Shown here: positions 29,296 to 38,039 of the stretch, piece by piece | How positions within the stretch are numbered: the first letter of the stretch is position 1 | How the letters are laid out: every line of letters starts with the position of its first letter | Assembly (NCBI RefSeq): GCF_002304225.1 | Contig: NZ_NSLB01000002.1 | Location: 248,001 to 312,000 of the forward strand | From: Pseudomonas sp. HAR-UPW-AIA-41 | Lineage (GTDB): Bacteria > Pseudomonadota > Gammaproteobacteria > Pseudomonadales > Pseudomonadaceae | Direction of reading: 5' to 3' | Length of the DNA: 64,000 nucleotides | Position numbers and translations under genes: made by a program | The notes under the pieces: generated by a model | Database searches by the model: none | What the model saw: the letters and a program-made list of their open reading frames with translations, nothing else | Told to the model about the DNA's origin: nothing

Positions 29296-30255
29296 ATGCT
29301 GCACGATGCCTACTGGCTAAGCGCCACTGATGCCACCCCGCTCTTCGTCAATCACTGGGCACCCGAACAGGCGCCGCGGGCGGCGGTCATGCTGGCCCAC
29401 GGCATGGCCGAACACAGCGGCCGCTATGCGCGCTTGGGAGAAGCGCTGGCCGCCATCGGCATCAGTCTCTACGCGCTCGATCTGCGCGGCCATGGCCGGA
29501 CGGCCGAGCATGGAACCCTAGGTCACTATGCCGACAGCGACGGCTGGAGCAAGGTGGTTGGCGATCTGGCCACGCTCAACCATCACATCCGCCAGCAACT
29601 GCCACATGCGCCCATCGTGCTGCTTGCCCACAGCATGGGAACTTACATTGGCCAGGCCTATCTGATGCAGCACAGCTGCAGCCTGCAGGCAGCCATCCTT
29701 TCTGGCTCTAACTACCAACCGGAGGCGCTCTACCGCGCCGCCGAATGGATTGCCCGCGCTGAACGCTGGCGCCTGGGTCCGACGGGCCGTAGCAAGCTGC
29801 TCAATTTCCTGTCATTCGGCTCATTCAATAAAGCCTTCAAGCCCAACCGCAGTGAGTTCGACTGGCTTAGCCGCGACACGACGGAAGTGGATCGCTATAT
29901 CAACGATCCGCTCTGTGGCTTTATCTGTACCACCCAGCTATGGATTGATCTGCTGGGTGGTCTGCAGCAAATCACCCCGACCGATAACCTGGCACAGATC
30001 GAAAACGACCTTCCTATCCTGGTGGTCGGTGGTGAACGTGACCCGGTCAGTCAGGGCAAGCGCCTACGCGATCTCGCTGAAGCACTTCGTCGAGCAGGCC
30101 TCACGGATGTTGAGCTGAAGATTTACGCCGACGGCCGCCATGAGCTGCTCAACGAAAGCAATCGCGACGAAGTGACCGCTTATTTGACCCACTGGCTGGA
30201 ACAGGCGCTTACCCGCCCTCGCCAGTGCCCCCCCCCGCAACAGGAGCCCGCATGA
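29296..30255 (+). CDS. Alpha/beta hydrolase (lysophospholipase / monoacylglycerol lipase-like)
   Basis: 319 residues. The nucleophile elbow is LLAHSMGTYIGQAYL (G/AxSxG with Ser), preceded by ALDLRGHGRTAEHG and VMLAHGMAEHSGRYARLGEAL, the Hydrolase_4 signature of lysophospholipase L2/monoacylglycerol lipase-like enzymes. The acid is probably in VVGGERDPVSQG and the base His in ADGRHELLNE. No signal peptide. Matches PA3301 in position next to the fadD pair. AAAGGA at 29284-29289 supports the start. The next gene (MaoC) overlaps its stop by four bases. Confidence 0.87.
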   Translation: MLHDAYWLSATDATPLFVNHWAPEQAPRAAVMLAHGMAEHSGRYARLGEALAAIGISLYALDLRGHGRTAEHGTLGHYADSDGWSKVVGDLATLNHHIRQQLPHAPIVLLAHSMGTYIGQAYLMQHSCSLQAAILSGSNYQPEALYRAAEWIARAERWRLGPTGRSKLLNFLSFGSFNKAFKPNRSEFDWLSRDTTEVDRYINDPLCGFICTTQLWIDLLGGLQQITPTDNLAQIENDLPILVVGGERDPVSQGKRLRDLAEALRRAGLTDVELKIYADGRHELLNESNRDEVTAYLTHWLEQALTRPRQCPPPQQEPA

Positions 30256-30722
30256 CTCAGGTCAGCAACATACCCTACGACGCCCTTGAAGTCGGCCAGA
30301 AGGCCAGCATCAGCAAGACCGTGGAAGAACGCGACGTGCAGCTGTTTGCTGCCGTCTCCGGTGACAACAACCCGGTACACCTGGATGCGGCGTTCGCCGC
30401 CGAAACCCTGTTCAAGGAGCGGATTGCACACGGCATGTTCAGCGGCGCACTGATCAGTGCCGCCATCGCCTGTGAACTGCCCGGCCCTGGCACCATTTAC
30501 CTCGGCCAGCAACTCCGTTTCACCCGCCCGGTGAAACTCGGCGACACCCTAACCGTGGAACTGGAAGTACTGGAAAAACTGCCCAAGGGGCGCGTGCGCC
30601 TGGCCACCCGCGTGTTCAATCAGAACGCCGAGCAGGTTGTCGATGGCGAAGCCGAAGTGCTGGCCCCGCGCGCCGCGCAGACGGTGAGCATGCCGGCGAT
30701 GCCTCAGGTCACCATCGCCTGA
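30252..30722 (+). CDS. MaoC-family (R)-specific enoyl-CoA hydratase
   Basis: 156 residues, a hot-dog fold hydratase. The MaoC/PhaJ active-site pattern is VSGDNNPVHLDAAFAA (Asp and His) followed by RIAHGMFSGALISAAI. It converts enoyl-CoA to (R)-3-hydroxyacyl-CoA, linking beta-oxidation to other acyl pathways; PA3302 of P. aeruginosa is a PhaJ of this type. Translationally coupled to the alpha/beta hydrolase and in the fadD neighbourhood, it fits a role in acyl-CoA metabolism. Confidence 0.9.
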   Translation: MTQVSNIPYDALEVGQKASISKTVEERDVQLFAAVSGDNNPVHLDAAFAAETLFKERIAHGMFSGALISAAIACELPGPGTIYLGQQLRFTRPVKLGDTLTVELEVLEKLPKGRVRLATRVFNQNAEQVVDGEAEVLAPRAAQTVSMPAMPQVTIA

Positions 30723-30734
30723 CCGCAGCAGCCT

Positions 30735-30769
30735 ATGAAAAAGCCGGCCTCAGTGGCCGCTTTTTCATA
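30735..30769 (+). terminator. Terminator of the hydrolase-maoC operon
   Basis: ATGAAAAAGCCGGCC and GGCCGCTTTTTCAT form a long imperfect stem with a T-run in its descending arm, 12 bases past the maoC stop. Confidence 0.75.
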
Positions 30770-30776
30770 TCAGGCA

Positions 30777-30806
30777 AAAAAAATGGGCGATTCAAATCGC
30801 CCAAAA
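30777..30806 (-). terminator. Terminator of the ccoM-like gene
   Basis: GGGCGATT and AATCGCCC (30785-30792, 30795-30802) pair; on the minus strand the hairpin is followed by ATTTTTTTTG. It lies about 33 bases past the small ORF's stop. Confidence 0.82.
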
Positions 30807-30834
30807 TGCCTTGCGTGCCTGTAAACCGGAAGAA

Positions 30835-30951
30835 CTAGCCTTGCTTGCGCTTGTGCGAGTCCTTCCAGATGAAAACACCGACGCCTGCGCAGAACACCAC
30901 ACACAGACCAACGATCAGAATTCCGGAAAGTACGACTTCATCGAGAAACAT
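30835..30951 (-). CDS. CcoM-like small subunit of cbb3-type cytochrome oxidase
   Basis: 38 residues with one membrane helix (VVLSGILIVGLCVVFCAGVGVFIW) and a short charged C-terminus KDSHKRKQG. This closely resembles the CcoM peptide of the Pseudomonas stutzeri cbb3 oxidase in length, the MF-D-VVL opening and the FIWKDSxK end. AGGAGG precedes the start, a perfect Anr/Fnr box lies 70 bases upstream and a terminator follows, so the gene is expressed as its own unit. No other cco genes are in the window. The assignment rests on memory of the family and the Anr box. Confidence 0.72.
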   Translation of the reverse strand: MFLDEVVLSGILIVGLCVVFCAGVGVFIWKDSHKRKQG

Positions 30952-31020
30952 GGGGAGCCTCCTGCAACTGTGGCGCCTTGAAAGGATGGCTCCACGTTAC
31001 CAGCGCAGGAGTGAGGAAAA

Positions 31021-31034
31021 TTGATCTGCATCAA
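31021..31034 (-). promoter_or_regulatory. Anr/Fnr box upstream of the ccoM-like gene
   Basis: TTGAT-CTGC-ATCAA is a perfect 5-bp inverted repeat with four-base spacer, identical to the Anr/Fnr/Dnr consensus. Its centre is about 76 bases from the start codon of the small gene, and a weak -10 (TAACGT) lies 21 bases past the box, the class II activator layout. Oxygen-limited activation is predicted. Confidence 0.85.
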
Positions 31035-31096
31035 TAGCCGCAAACAGCGATAGCCCGTCGTGGATCAGGACTGACGCAGATCAAAAGAGCGAGCTT

Positions 31097-31255
31097 TCAG
31101 CGTTTCTTCGGCTTGTTCTTGGCCTTTTTTTTGACAACCGCGAGCGGCATGGCCTGTTCGAAGGCCTGACGCATCTCCTGCAGACGTTTCTCGTGCACGT
31201 CATGGATGCGCTTGCATCGCTCGGCAGAGAAGTCGATCAGCTTGTCTTCACTCAT
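31097..31255 (-). CDS. Small basic protein downstream of alkB, function unknown
   Basis: 52 residues, not recognised. The N-terminal two thirds is a charged helix (KLIDFSAERCKRIHDVHEKRLQEMRQAFEQ) and the C-terminus is a lysine-rich tail (VVKKKAKNKPKKR) that could bind nucleic acid. The ATG overlaps the alkB stop by eight bases, so it is probably translated by coupling to alkB. One Cys (residue 13). Position and overlap make it a credible gene. Confidence 0.62.
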   Translation of the reverse strand: MSEDKLIDFSAERCKRIHDVHEKRLQEMRQAFEQAMPLAVVKKKAKNKPKKR

Positions 31256-31850
31256 GGCGCGGCCCTACCAGGCGAAAGGTGAGATTGAGCCGTGGCGCGC
31301 AGGGCTTGCGCGTCTTGGCCACCTGATGCTGCCAATGATGCTGGGTTTGCCCGGCCATGACCAGCAGCGAGCCATGCCCCAGCATCAGGGAATGCTCGAT
31401 GCGCGTCCCGCCCTTACGCCGCAGATCGAAACGCCGCTCGCCACCCAGGCTGAGCGAGGCGATCAGCGGATTGCGCCCCAGTTCGGCCTCGTCGTCACTG
31501 TGCCAGCCCATGGAATCCTGACCATCGCGATACAGGTTGAGCAGCACCGCATTCAGCGGCTGGCCCACCTGCGCCTCGACCTGACGACGAATCTCGGCAA
31601 GCAGCGGCGTCCAGGGCAGGGGCTGATGTTCAACACCGGAATAACGGTAACGCGCCTGCGCATCGCCATACCAGGCCACCTGACGCGGCGTCGCCAGCCA
31701 GCGGCCATGAATGAACAGTTGCGGCTGACTCCAGGGGGTTTCACGCAGCAACTGCGCCAGCCAGGCATCAGCCATCTCGGGCGACAACCACTGCGGCAAC
31801 CAGTGCAGCTCGGCATCCGCCAGCTGCAGCGGCTCATCGGCAAACAGCAT
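31248..31850 (-). CDS. AlkB-type 2-oxoglutarate/Fe(II)-dependent dioxygenase
   Basis: 200 residues, cupin-fold dioxygenase of the AlkB family that repairs alkylated bases. Fe ligands are in GWHSDDEAELG (HxD) and HHWQHQV (distal His), and the 2-oxoglutarate arginines in RLNLTFR. NLYRDGQDSMGWH is the substrate-loop signature of the ALKBH2/3-like group. The frame extends seven codons upstream, but the start at 31850 sits against the stop of the upstream gene (TGATG). Equivalent to PA3306 near rapA in P. aeruginosa. Confidence 0.88.
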   Translation of the reverse strand: MLFADEPLQLADAELHWLPQWLSPEMADAWLAQLLRETPWSQPQLFIHGRWLATPRQVAWYGDAQARYRYSGVEHQPLPWTPLLAEIRRQVEAQVGQPLNAVLLNLYRDGQDSMGWHSDDEAELGRNPLIASLSLGGERRFDLRRKGGTRIEHSLMLGHGSLLVMAGQTQHHWQHQVAKTRKPCAPRLNLTFRLVGPRHE

Positions 31851-32143
31851 CACACCTCCACATCCACCCACAGCCCCTGGCGCGGCAGATCCTCCAGCCC
31901 TGGCGCGACCTCCTCGTCCTGATGCTCGGCCATTTCCTGCGGGGTGTGCCCCTTGCGCTGGCGCCGGCGCTGCTCCTCGCGCAGGCGCTCGGCAACCTCC
32001 TGCGGATGACGGCGGTCGAGGGTGATCGCCGCTTCGGCAGAAGCGCCCTGAGCGGGCGTCACCGGCGGGATCTCCGCGCGCGGCTTGACCGGATCCTGCT
32101 GCGCCGTGACCGGGGCCAGACTGTGAGGGATAGGCGGCAACAT
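31850..32143 (-). CDS. Small proline/charge-rich protein upstream of alkB
   Basis: 97 residues, no recognised domain. The first half is Pro/Ala-rich (LPPIPHSLAPVTAQQDPVKPRAEIPP), the middle a strongly charged helix ERLREEQRRRQRKGHTPQEMAEH, and the end acidic. It is predicted to be largely disordered. An ATG at 32143 starts it; the frame runs 59 codons further upstream but that part overlaps the rapA promoter region. It shares one base with the alkB start, forming the mini-operon X-alkB-small basic protein. Confidence 0.65.
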   Translation of the reverse strand: MLPPIPHSLAPVTAQQDPVKPRAEIPPVTPAQGASAEAAITLDRRHPQEVAERLREEQRRRQRKGHTPQEMAEHQDEEVAPGLEDLPRQGLWVDVEV

Positions 32144-32339
32144 ACTGATGCTCCTTTTATCAGGCTGTCGGCCTGAACCCAGGCGACTTGATGCGTGCTC
32201 GCTACACTGCATTGGAAAGGTGCTTTGCGGAATGGTTTCCTGCCAGCCCCGCCGGTTTTTCCGTCGCCCTGTGCACACTGTTCCGCTACCATAGCCGGCT
32301 TTTTTTGGCAGGCGTAACAATCACATGGCGGGAAGTCGC

Positions 32340-35183
32340 ATGGCACAGCAGTATGAACCAGGACAACGTTGGATCAGTGACAGCGAGGCGGAACTCGGAC
32401 TGGGCACCATCCTAACCGCCGACGGTCGCCTGCTCACCGTGCTCTACCCGGCCACCGGCGAAACCCGCCAGTACGCCCAGCGCAACGCCCCGCTGACCCG
32501 CGTGCGCTTCGCCCCCGGTGACGAGATCACCCACTTCGACAACTGGAAGATGACCGTGCAGAGCGTCGATGATGTCGACGGCCTGCTGATCTACCACGGC
32601 CTCAACGCGCAGAACGAGCTGTGCACCCTGCCGGAAACCCAGCTGTCCAACTTCATCCAGTTCCGCCTGGCCAGCGACCGCCTGTTCGCCGGGCAGATCG
32701 ATCCGCTGAACTGGTTCGCCCTGCGCTACCACACCCTGGAGCACCGCTCGCGCCTGCTCCAGTCGAACCTCTGGGGACTGGGCGGCAGCCGTGCCCAACC
32801 GATTGCCCACCAGCTGCACATCGCCCGCGAAGTGGCCGACCGCATCGCCCCGCGCGTTCTGCTGGCCGACGAAGTGGGCCTGGGCAAAACCATCGAAGCC
32901 GGCCTGGTGATCCATCGCCAGCTGCTCTCGGGCCGCGCCAGCCGCGTGCTGATCCTGGTACCGGAAAACCTCCAGCACCAGTGGCTGGTGGAAATGCGCC
33001 GGCGCTTCAACCTGCAGGTGGCGCTGTTCGATGAAGAGCGTTTCATCGAGAGCGATGCCGACAACCCGTTCGAGGATACCCAGCTGGCGCTGGTTGCCCT
33101 GGAATGGCTGAAGGACGACAGCAAAGCCGCCGAGGCCGTGCTCGCTGCCGGCTGGGACCTGCTGGTGGTCGACGAAGCCCACCACCTGGTCTGGCACCCG
33201 GAAAGTGCCAGCGCCGAGTACCGGCTGGTCGAGCAACTGGCCCGGCGCAGCGCCGGCGTGCTGCTGCTGACAGCCACGCCGGAGCAGTTGGGGCTGGACA
33301 GTCACTTCGCCCGCCTGCGCCTGCTGGACCCGGATCGTTTCCACGATCTGGAAGCCTTCCGCGCCGAGAGCGCGCAGTACAAGCCGGTGGCCGAAGCGGT
33401 GCAGGAGCTGCTCGATCACGGCCAGCTCAGCAAAGAGGCGCGCGAGGCCATTCAGGGCTTCCTCGGCGCCGAGGGCGACAGCCTGCTGGCTGAAATCGCC
33501 AGCGGCGATGAAGAAGCACGCGCCCGCCTGGTGCGCGAACTGCTCGACCGTCACGGCACCGGCCGCGTGCTGTTTCGCAACACCCGCGCCGCAGTACAGG
33601 GGTTCCCCGAACGCAACCTGCACCCCTACCCGCTGCCCAATCCGGCCGAATACATGGAGCTGCCGCTGGGCGAGCACCCGGACCTCTACCCGGAAGTCAG
33701 CTTCCAGGCCCAGCAGGATGGCGAAGAAGAGCGCTGGTGGCGCTTCGACCCGCGCGTCGAATGGCTGATCGACACCCTGAAGATGCTGAAAAAGGTCAAG
33801 GTCCTGGTGATCTGCGCCCACGCCGAAACCGCGCTGGATCTGGAAGACGCCCTGCGCGTGCGCTCCGGCATTCCGGCCACGGTGTTCCATGAAGGCATGA
33901 GCATCCTTGAGCGCGACCGGGCGGCTGCCTACTTCGCCGACGAGGAATTCGGTGCCCAGGTGCTGATCTGTTCCGAGATCGGCAGTGAAGGCCGCAACTT
34001 CCAGTTCAGCCACCACCTGGTGCTGTTCGACCTGCCCGCCCACCCTGACCTGCTCGAGCAGCGCATCGGTCGTCTGGACCGCATTGGTCAGAAGCACACC
34101 ATTCAGCTGCATGCGCCCTATCTGGAAGACAGCGCCCAGGCTCGCCTGTTCCAGTGGTACCACGAGGCGCTGAACGCCTTCCTTAATACCTGCCCGACCG
34201 GCAACGCCCTGCAGCATCAGTTCGGCCCGCGCCTGCTGCCCTTGCTGGAAGGTGGCGACGATGCCGCCTGGCAGGCACTGATCAACGACGCCAAAAATGA
34301 GCGCCTGCGCCTGGAAGGCGAGCTGCACAGCGGCCGCGACCGCCTACTGGAGCTGAACTCCGGGGGGGCCGGCGAGGGTGAAGCGCTGGTCGAGGCCATC
34401 CTCGAGCAGGACGACCAGTTCAGCCTGCCGATCTACATGGAAGAGCTGCTCGACGCCTTCGGCATCGACAGCGAAGACCATTCGGACAACGCCCTGATCC
34501 TCAAGCCCGGCGAGAAGATGCTGGATGCCGGCTTCCCATTAGGCGACGACGAAGGCGTGACCATCAGCTACGACCGCGACCTGGCGCTGGCCCGCGAAGA
34601 CATGCAGTTCATCACCTGGGAACACCCCATGGTGCAGGGTGGCATGGACCTGGTGCTGTCCGGCTCGATGGGCAACACCGCCGTGGCGCTGATCAAGAAC
34701 AAGGCACTCAAGCCCGGTACCGTGCTGCTCGAACTGCTGTTCGTCAGCGAGGCCGTGGCACCCAAGACCCTGCAGCTTGGCCGTTTCTTCCCGCCGGTGG
34801 CGCTGCGCTGCCTGCTCGACAGCAACGGCAATGATCTGGCCAGCAAGGTCGCCTTCGACACCCTCAACGATCAGCTGGAAAGCGTGCCGCGCGGCAGCGC
34901 CAACAAGTTCGTGCAGGCCCAGCGCGATGCCCTGAGCAAGCAGATTGGCGCCGCCGAGACCAAGATTGCGCCGCAGCATGCCGCCCGTGTTGCCGAAGCC
35001 AAGCGGCGCCTGGCTGCCGAACTGGATGAAGAACTGGCCCGCCTGACCGCCCTCAAAGCCGTCAATCCGACAGTGCGCGACAGCGAGATTGAGGCGACCC
35101 GGCGCCAGCGTGACGAAAGCCTGGCCTTCCTCGACAAAGCTGCCCTGCGCCTGGAAGCTATCCGCGTCCTGGTGGCGGGCTGA
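32340..35183 (+). CDS. rapA: RNA polymerase-associated ATPase RapA (HepA)
   Basis: 947 residues. Swi2/Snf2 protein that recycles RNA polymerase from post-termination complexes. N-terminal Tudor-like region [20 protein letters not shown], Walker [19 protein letters not shown] box [13 protein letters not shown], helicase C motif [13 protein letters not shown] and a C-terminal RNAP-binding region. Start [11 protein letters not shown] at 32340 matches Pseudomonas RapA; an ATG five codons earlier is less likely. Divergent from the alkB mini-operon. Confidence 0.96.
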   Translation: MAQQYEPGQRWISDSEAELGLGTILTADGRLLTVLYPATGETRQYAQRNAPLTRVRFAPGDEITHFDNWKMTVQSVDDVDGLLIYHGLNAQNELCTLPETQLSNFIQFRLASDRLFAGQIDPLNWFALRYHTLEHRSRLLQSNLWGLGGSRAQPIAHQLHIAREVADRIAPRVLLADEVGLGKTIEAGLVIHRQLLSGRASRVLILVPENLQHQWLVEMRRRFNLQVALFDEERFIESDADNPFEDTQLALVALEWLKDDSKAAEAVLAAGWDLLVVDEAHHLVWHPESASAEYRLVEQLARRSAGVLLLTATPEQLGLDSHFARLRLLDPDRFHDLEAFRAESAQYKPVAEAVQELLDHGQLSKEAREAIQGFLGAEGDSLLAEIASGDEEARARLVRELLDRHGTGRVLFRNTRAAVQGFPERNLHPYPLPNPAEYMELPLGEHPDLYPEVSFQAQQDGEEERWWRFDPRVEWLIDTLKMLKKVKVLVICAHAETALDLEDALRVRSGIPATVFHEGMSILERDRAAAYFADEEFGAQVLICSEIGSEGRNFQFSHHLVLFDLPAHPDLLEQRIGRLDRIGQKHTIQLHAPYLEDSAQARLFQWYHEALNAFLNTCPTGNALQHQFGPRLLPLLEGGDDAAWQALINDAKNERLRLEGELHSGRDRLLELNSGGAGEGEALVEAILEQDDQFSLPIYMEELLDAFGIDSEDHSDNALILKPGEKMLDAGFPLGDDEGVTISYDRDLALAREDMQFITWEHPMVQGGMDLVLSGSMGNTAVALIKNKALKPGTVLLELLFVSEAVAPKTLQLGRFFPPVALRCLLDSNGNDLASKVAFDTLNDQLESVPRGSANKFVQAQRDALSKQIGAAETKIAPQHAARVAEAKRRLAAELDEELARLTALKAVNPTVRDSEIEATRRQRDESLAFLDKAALRLEAIRVLVAG

Positions 35184-35221
35184 GCATGAACATGGCGCCT
35201 GGCTTCAGGTGCCAAAGCGGT

Positions 35222-36007
35222 TCACCCGATCAGTGCCCGCCAGGTATCGAGCCAGACCAGACCTGCGTCCGTTGATGCCTGTGGCCGGTACTCGGCCGCC
35301 AGCCAGCGCTCATAACCCGTCGCGCGCAAGGCGGCGATGGCCGCAGCAAAATCGAGCGTGCCACTACCGGGCTCATGCCGGCCCGGGCAGTCGGCAAACT
35401 GCACATGACCAATACGGCCGGCCAGCAGCGCGATGCCCGCAGGAATATCCAGCCCCTGCCGGGCCATGTGGTAAAGGTCGAACTGCGCGTGCAGATTGGG
35501 GTGATCCACCGCGCGTAACAGTTCATCGAGTTCCTGCGGGGTGCTGATCAGAAAACCCGGCATATCCAGCGGATTGATCGCCTCGCACAGCACACCGATG
35601 CCCAATACGGCAAAAGCCTCGGCAGCGCGGCGCAGGTTAGCCGCGAGACAGGTCAATGCCTGATGGCGCCCCACACCTTCGGCCAGCCGCCCCGGCAACA
35701 CATTGACCCACTGCGGCCGGACCATGGCGGCATAGCTCAGGGCCTCCTGCAGGGCAGCATCGAACTCAGCCTGGCGCGCCGGCACTGCCGCCAGCCCCGG
35801 CCCACCAGACATCAGATCACCGGCCGGCACATTGATCAGCACCAGCGGCAGGCCGGCGCGCTCCAGCGCTTCCTTGAGCGCAATGGCCGGCACCTCATAG
35901 GGGAACTGGATTTCCACCCCGGCAAAACCTGCCACGGCAGCAGCCCGCACCCGCTCCAGAAGCGGCAGCTCGTTGAACAGCAGGGACAAATTGGCGGCGA
36001 GCTTCAT
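35222..36007 (-). CDS. hyi: Hydroxypyruvate isomerase-family protein (Hyi)
   Basis: 261 residues, TIM-barrel Hyi/OtnI family converting hydroxypyruvate to tartronate semialdehyde or related 2-oxo acids. Opening AANLSLLFNELPLLERVRAAAVAGFAGVEIQFPYE and metal ligands in CEAINPLDMPGF (Glu), AQFDLYHMARQG (Asp, His), GHVQFADCPGRHEPGSG and the final LAAEYRP (Glu) are intact. Overlaps the reductase gene by four bases. Glyoxylate carboligase gcl is not adjacent. Confidence 0.88.
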   Translation of the reverse strand: MKLAANLSLLFNELPLLERVRAAAVAGFAGVEIQFPYEVPAIALKEALERAGLPLVLINVPAGDLMSGGPGLAAVPARQAEFDAALQEALSYAAMVRPQWVNVLPGRLAEGVGRHQALTCLAANLRRAAEAFAVLGIGVLCEAINPLDMPGFLISTPQELDELLRAVDHPNLHAQFDLYHMARQGLDIPAGIALLAGRIGHVQFADCPGRHEPGSGTLDFAAAIAALRATGYERWLAAEYRPQASTDAGLVWLDTWRALIG

Positions 36008-36891
36008 GCTTTGTCCTCGAACAGCCCGATCAGGGTCGCCGGATCCTTGTGCAGCGCGCCCTGCTGGCCGTGCAGACGCATCAACTGCGCTGCCAGGCCG
36101 CTCATCGGCGTAGCCGATGCACTAGCCTGCGACAGCTTCACGGCTGTATCCAGATCCTTGAGCAGGGTTCGCACATGCCATTTGATCGGCTCAAAACGGC
36201 GCTCGGCCATTTGCGGCGCCAGAATCTGCAACGGCTTCGAATCGGCAAAGCCACCAGCCAGCGCCGGCGCCAGCAGCGTGGCATCCACGCCGCTACGCTC
36301 GGCCAGAGCCACCACCTCGGCAATCACCAGCGCATTGCAGGCGACGATCATCTGGTTGCAGACCTTGGTCACCTGCCCGGCACCCACTGCGCCCATATGG
36401 GTCAGGCGCTGGCCCAGGTGTTCGGCAATCGGACGCAGCCGCTGGATATCGTCGTGGTCACCACCGGCCATGATCGCCAGGGTGCCGGCTTCGGCTCCCG
36501 GGGTGCCACCGGAAACCGGCGCATCGACCCAGCGCATGCCGGTACGCGCCAGCAACTCGGCAGCCATCTCGCGGGTTGCCGCCGGATCGGAGCTGGAAAA
36601 ATCCACCAGCAACTGGCCGGGGCGCGCGGTCTCGGCCAGCCCGCCAACGCCGAAGACAACCTCACGCACCGCGGCGGTATCTGCCAGGCACAGCAGCACA
36701 ATCTCCGCCCGCTCACAGAGCTCGGCAGGCTGTTCGACACGCTGGGCACCCTGTTCCAGCAACGGCAGACACTTGTCAGCCGAGCGGTTCCACAGGGTCA
36801 GGGGAAAACCGGCCGCCAGCAGACGGCGGCACATCGGCAGGCCCATCAGGCCGATGCCGGCAAAAGCGAGGGAAGGAAGGGATTGAATCAT
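36004..36891 (-). CDS. Tartronate semialdehyde reductase-type NAD(P)-dependent dehydrogenase
   Basis: 295 residues, beta-hydroxyacid dehydrogenase family (GlxR/GarR, 3-hydroxyisobutyrate dehydrogenase). NAD-binding AGIGLMGLPMCRRL, then WVDAPVSGGTPGAEAGTLAIM and the catalytic Lys in GQVTKVCNQMIVACN are present, with a C-terminal FADSKPLQILAPQM. Pairing with hyi points to tartronate semialdehyde, but relatives use other hydroxyacids. ATG candidates at 36906 and 36891; I use the latter. An 11-bp inverted repeat covers the leader up to the start. Confidence 0.83.
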   Translation of the reverse strand: MIQSLPSLAFAGIGLMGLPMCRRLLAAGFPLTLWNRSADKCLPLLEQGAQRVEQPAELCERAEIVLLCLADTAAVREVVFGVGGLAETARPGQLLVDFSSSDPAATREMAAELLARTGMRWVDAPVSGGTPGAEAGTLAIMAGGDHDDIQRLRPIAEHLGQRLTHMGAVGAGQVTKVCNQMIVACNALVIAEVVALAERSGVDATLLAPALAGGFADSKPLQILAPQMAERRFEPIKWHVRTLLKDLDTAVKLSQASASATPMSGLAAQLMRLHGQQGALHKDPATLIGLFEDKA

Positions 36892-36892
36892 G

Positions 36893-36922
36893 CTGGCACC
36901 CGTCATGCTGAACGGGTGCCAG
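36893..36922 (-). repeat. Inverted repeat abutting the start of the reductase gene
   Basis: CTGGCACCCGT (36912-36922 on the minus strand) and its exact inverse (36893-36903) are separated by eight bases; one base separates the hairpin from the ATG at 36891, and the alternative ATG at 36906 is in the loop. No ribosome site is free in this leader. Confidence 0.55.
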
Positions 36923-36954
36923 TGTACCAGCGCGGCTGGCGCGAAGCGTCCGGC

Positions 36955-37323
36955 TTAGAGGCCGTCTTTTTCCAGGTGATCGAAGTTCACGCTTTCGCCC
37001 GGCTGCGCACCGAGCTTGTTGCGGATGTCATCGAACATGGCATCAAACTCGGCATGCCCACGCATGATCGGGCTCGCATTGGCCGGCAGACCGTGTTTGA
37101 CCACCGCCTTGGCAATGAGGCTGGCGAAGTTGAAAGCCGTATCGCGGTGCATGTCGAACTCTTCGACAAAGGCCTTGCCATCAATCTCGCCGGCAACCTT
37201 GAAGTGCATCAGCGTGCCTTCGGTGGCATCGTGCCGGACCTCGTAGTTCACATCGATACTGAATTCGGGAACACCCGGCATCCCTGGCATATTCTTGCGA
37301 TGCAGATGACCTGGCTCAAACAT
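36955..37323 (-). CDS. DUF5064 family protein
   Basis: 122 residues. The N-terminal MFEPGHLHRKN and the pattern FSIDVNYEVRHDATEGTLMHFKVAGEIDGKAFVEEFDMHRDTAFNFASLI match DUF5064, a small family of Pseudomonas proteins of unknown function. One alpha/beta domain with an internal HFKV beta hairpin; no signal or membrane segment. Monocistronic by position. Confidence 0.8.
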   Translation of the reverse strand: MFEPGHLHRKNMPGMPGVPEFSIDVNYEVRHDATEGTLMHFKVAGEIDGKAFVEEFDMHRDTAFNFASLIAKAVVKHGLPANASPIMRGHAEFDAMFDDIRNKLGAQPGESVNFDHLEKDGL

Positions 37324-37409
37324 GGACTGGCACTCCTTTGTGGGTCTTTGTCAGCCATTGAGCTTCGCGGAAAAAACCCACTGCGTCCAGCCCGGAAAAC
37401 AGCGCGGGA

Positions 37410-37727
37410 TCAATGTAACCGGGGCTTTTCCTCACGTTCCTGAATCACCACCCAGGGCGCCACCACCACGGCCCACAGATCAGGGTCCCGCGCCAGCAGA
37501 TCTTCAGCCAGAGCTGCCTCGACCTTGGCCAGCTGGCCATTGCTCAGCCAGGCCGAAACGCTGGTCTTGTCATCCGTGGCCAGAGCCTCCGCTACCGCTA
37601 CCAGATCAGCCTTGGCATCAACCCAGAGCAAAGCGCCCCGGGCGAAGAAGGGTTGCAGCTCCTGCCAGGAGATTTTCGCGGTTTCCCCCAGCAGCTTGGC
37701 ATAGAGGGTGCTAGTTTGTTCGGTCAT
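37410..37727 (-). CDS. DUF2288 family protein
   Basis: 105 residues. LYAKLLGETAKISWQELQPFFARGALLWVDAKADLVAVAEALATDD and the middle SAWLSNGQLAKVE, AEDLLARDPDLWAVVVAPWVVIQE define DUF2288, a small cytoplasmic protein of unknown function. The frame is open 19 codons upstream; the ATG at 37727 begins the conserved core. The 312-base region between it and braC holds only a promoter-like element. Confidence 0.82.
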   Translation of the reverse strand: MTEQTSTLYAKLLGETAKISWQELQPFFARGALLWVDAKADLVAVAEALATDDKTSVSAWLSNGQLAKVEAALAEDLLARDPDLWAVVVAPWVVIQEREEKPRLH

Positions 37728-37930
37728 GGGCAGTTTTCCTGGGCCGATCCGGTAGTCGATAAGGGCCGGCATGATACCCGGCAAACCTCGGTGAATGAAC
37801 CGTTCACGGAGTTGGCCAAACGATCAGAAAAAACCAAACCTACGCCGTTTTTCTGTATGTTTGTTACGCCCATGCGACACCAGTAAAACCGCCCTGAATG
37901 CTCGGCTTTTCAAGGCACAAAGCAGCACTC

Positions 37931-37949
37931 TACACTGTGCCGGTACAGT
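37931..37949 (+). promoter_or_regulatory. Candidate promoter/operator of the bra operon
   Basis: The 312 bases before braC (37728-38039) contain no gene. A possible -35 (TTTCAA) 17 bases before TACACT (37931-37936), the -10, overlaps a dyad ACTGT-N6-ACAGT (37934-37949), which could be an operator. GGAG at 38032-38035 is the ribosome site of braC. Elsewhere I see nothing. Confidence 0.4.
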
Positions 37950-38039
37950 TGCCCGGCCGGTGTCCGCGGCAGCCATTCCTGCCTGTCACCATGACGGCAC
38001 GGATAACAACAACTTATAAAGACCAACGAGTGGAGCACT

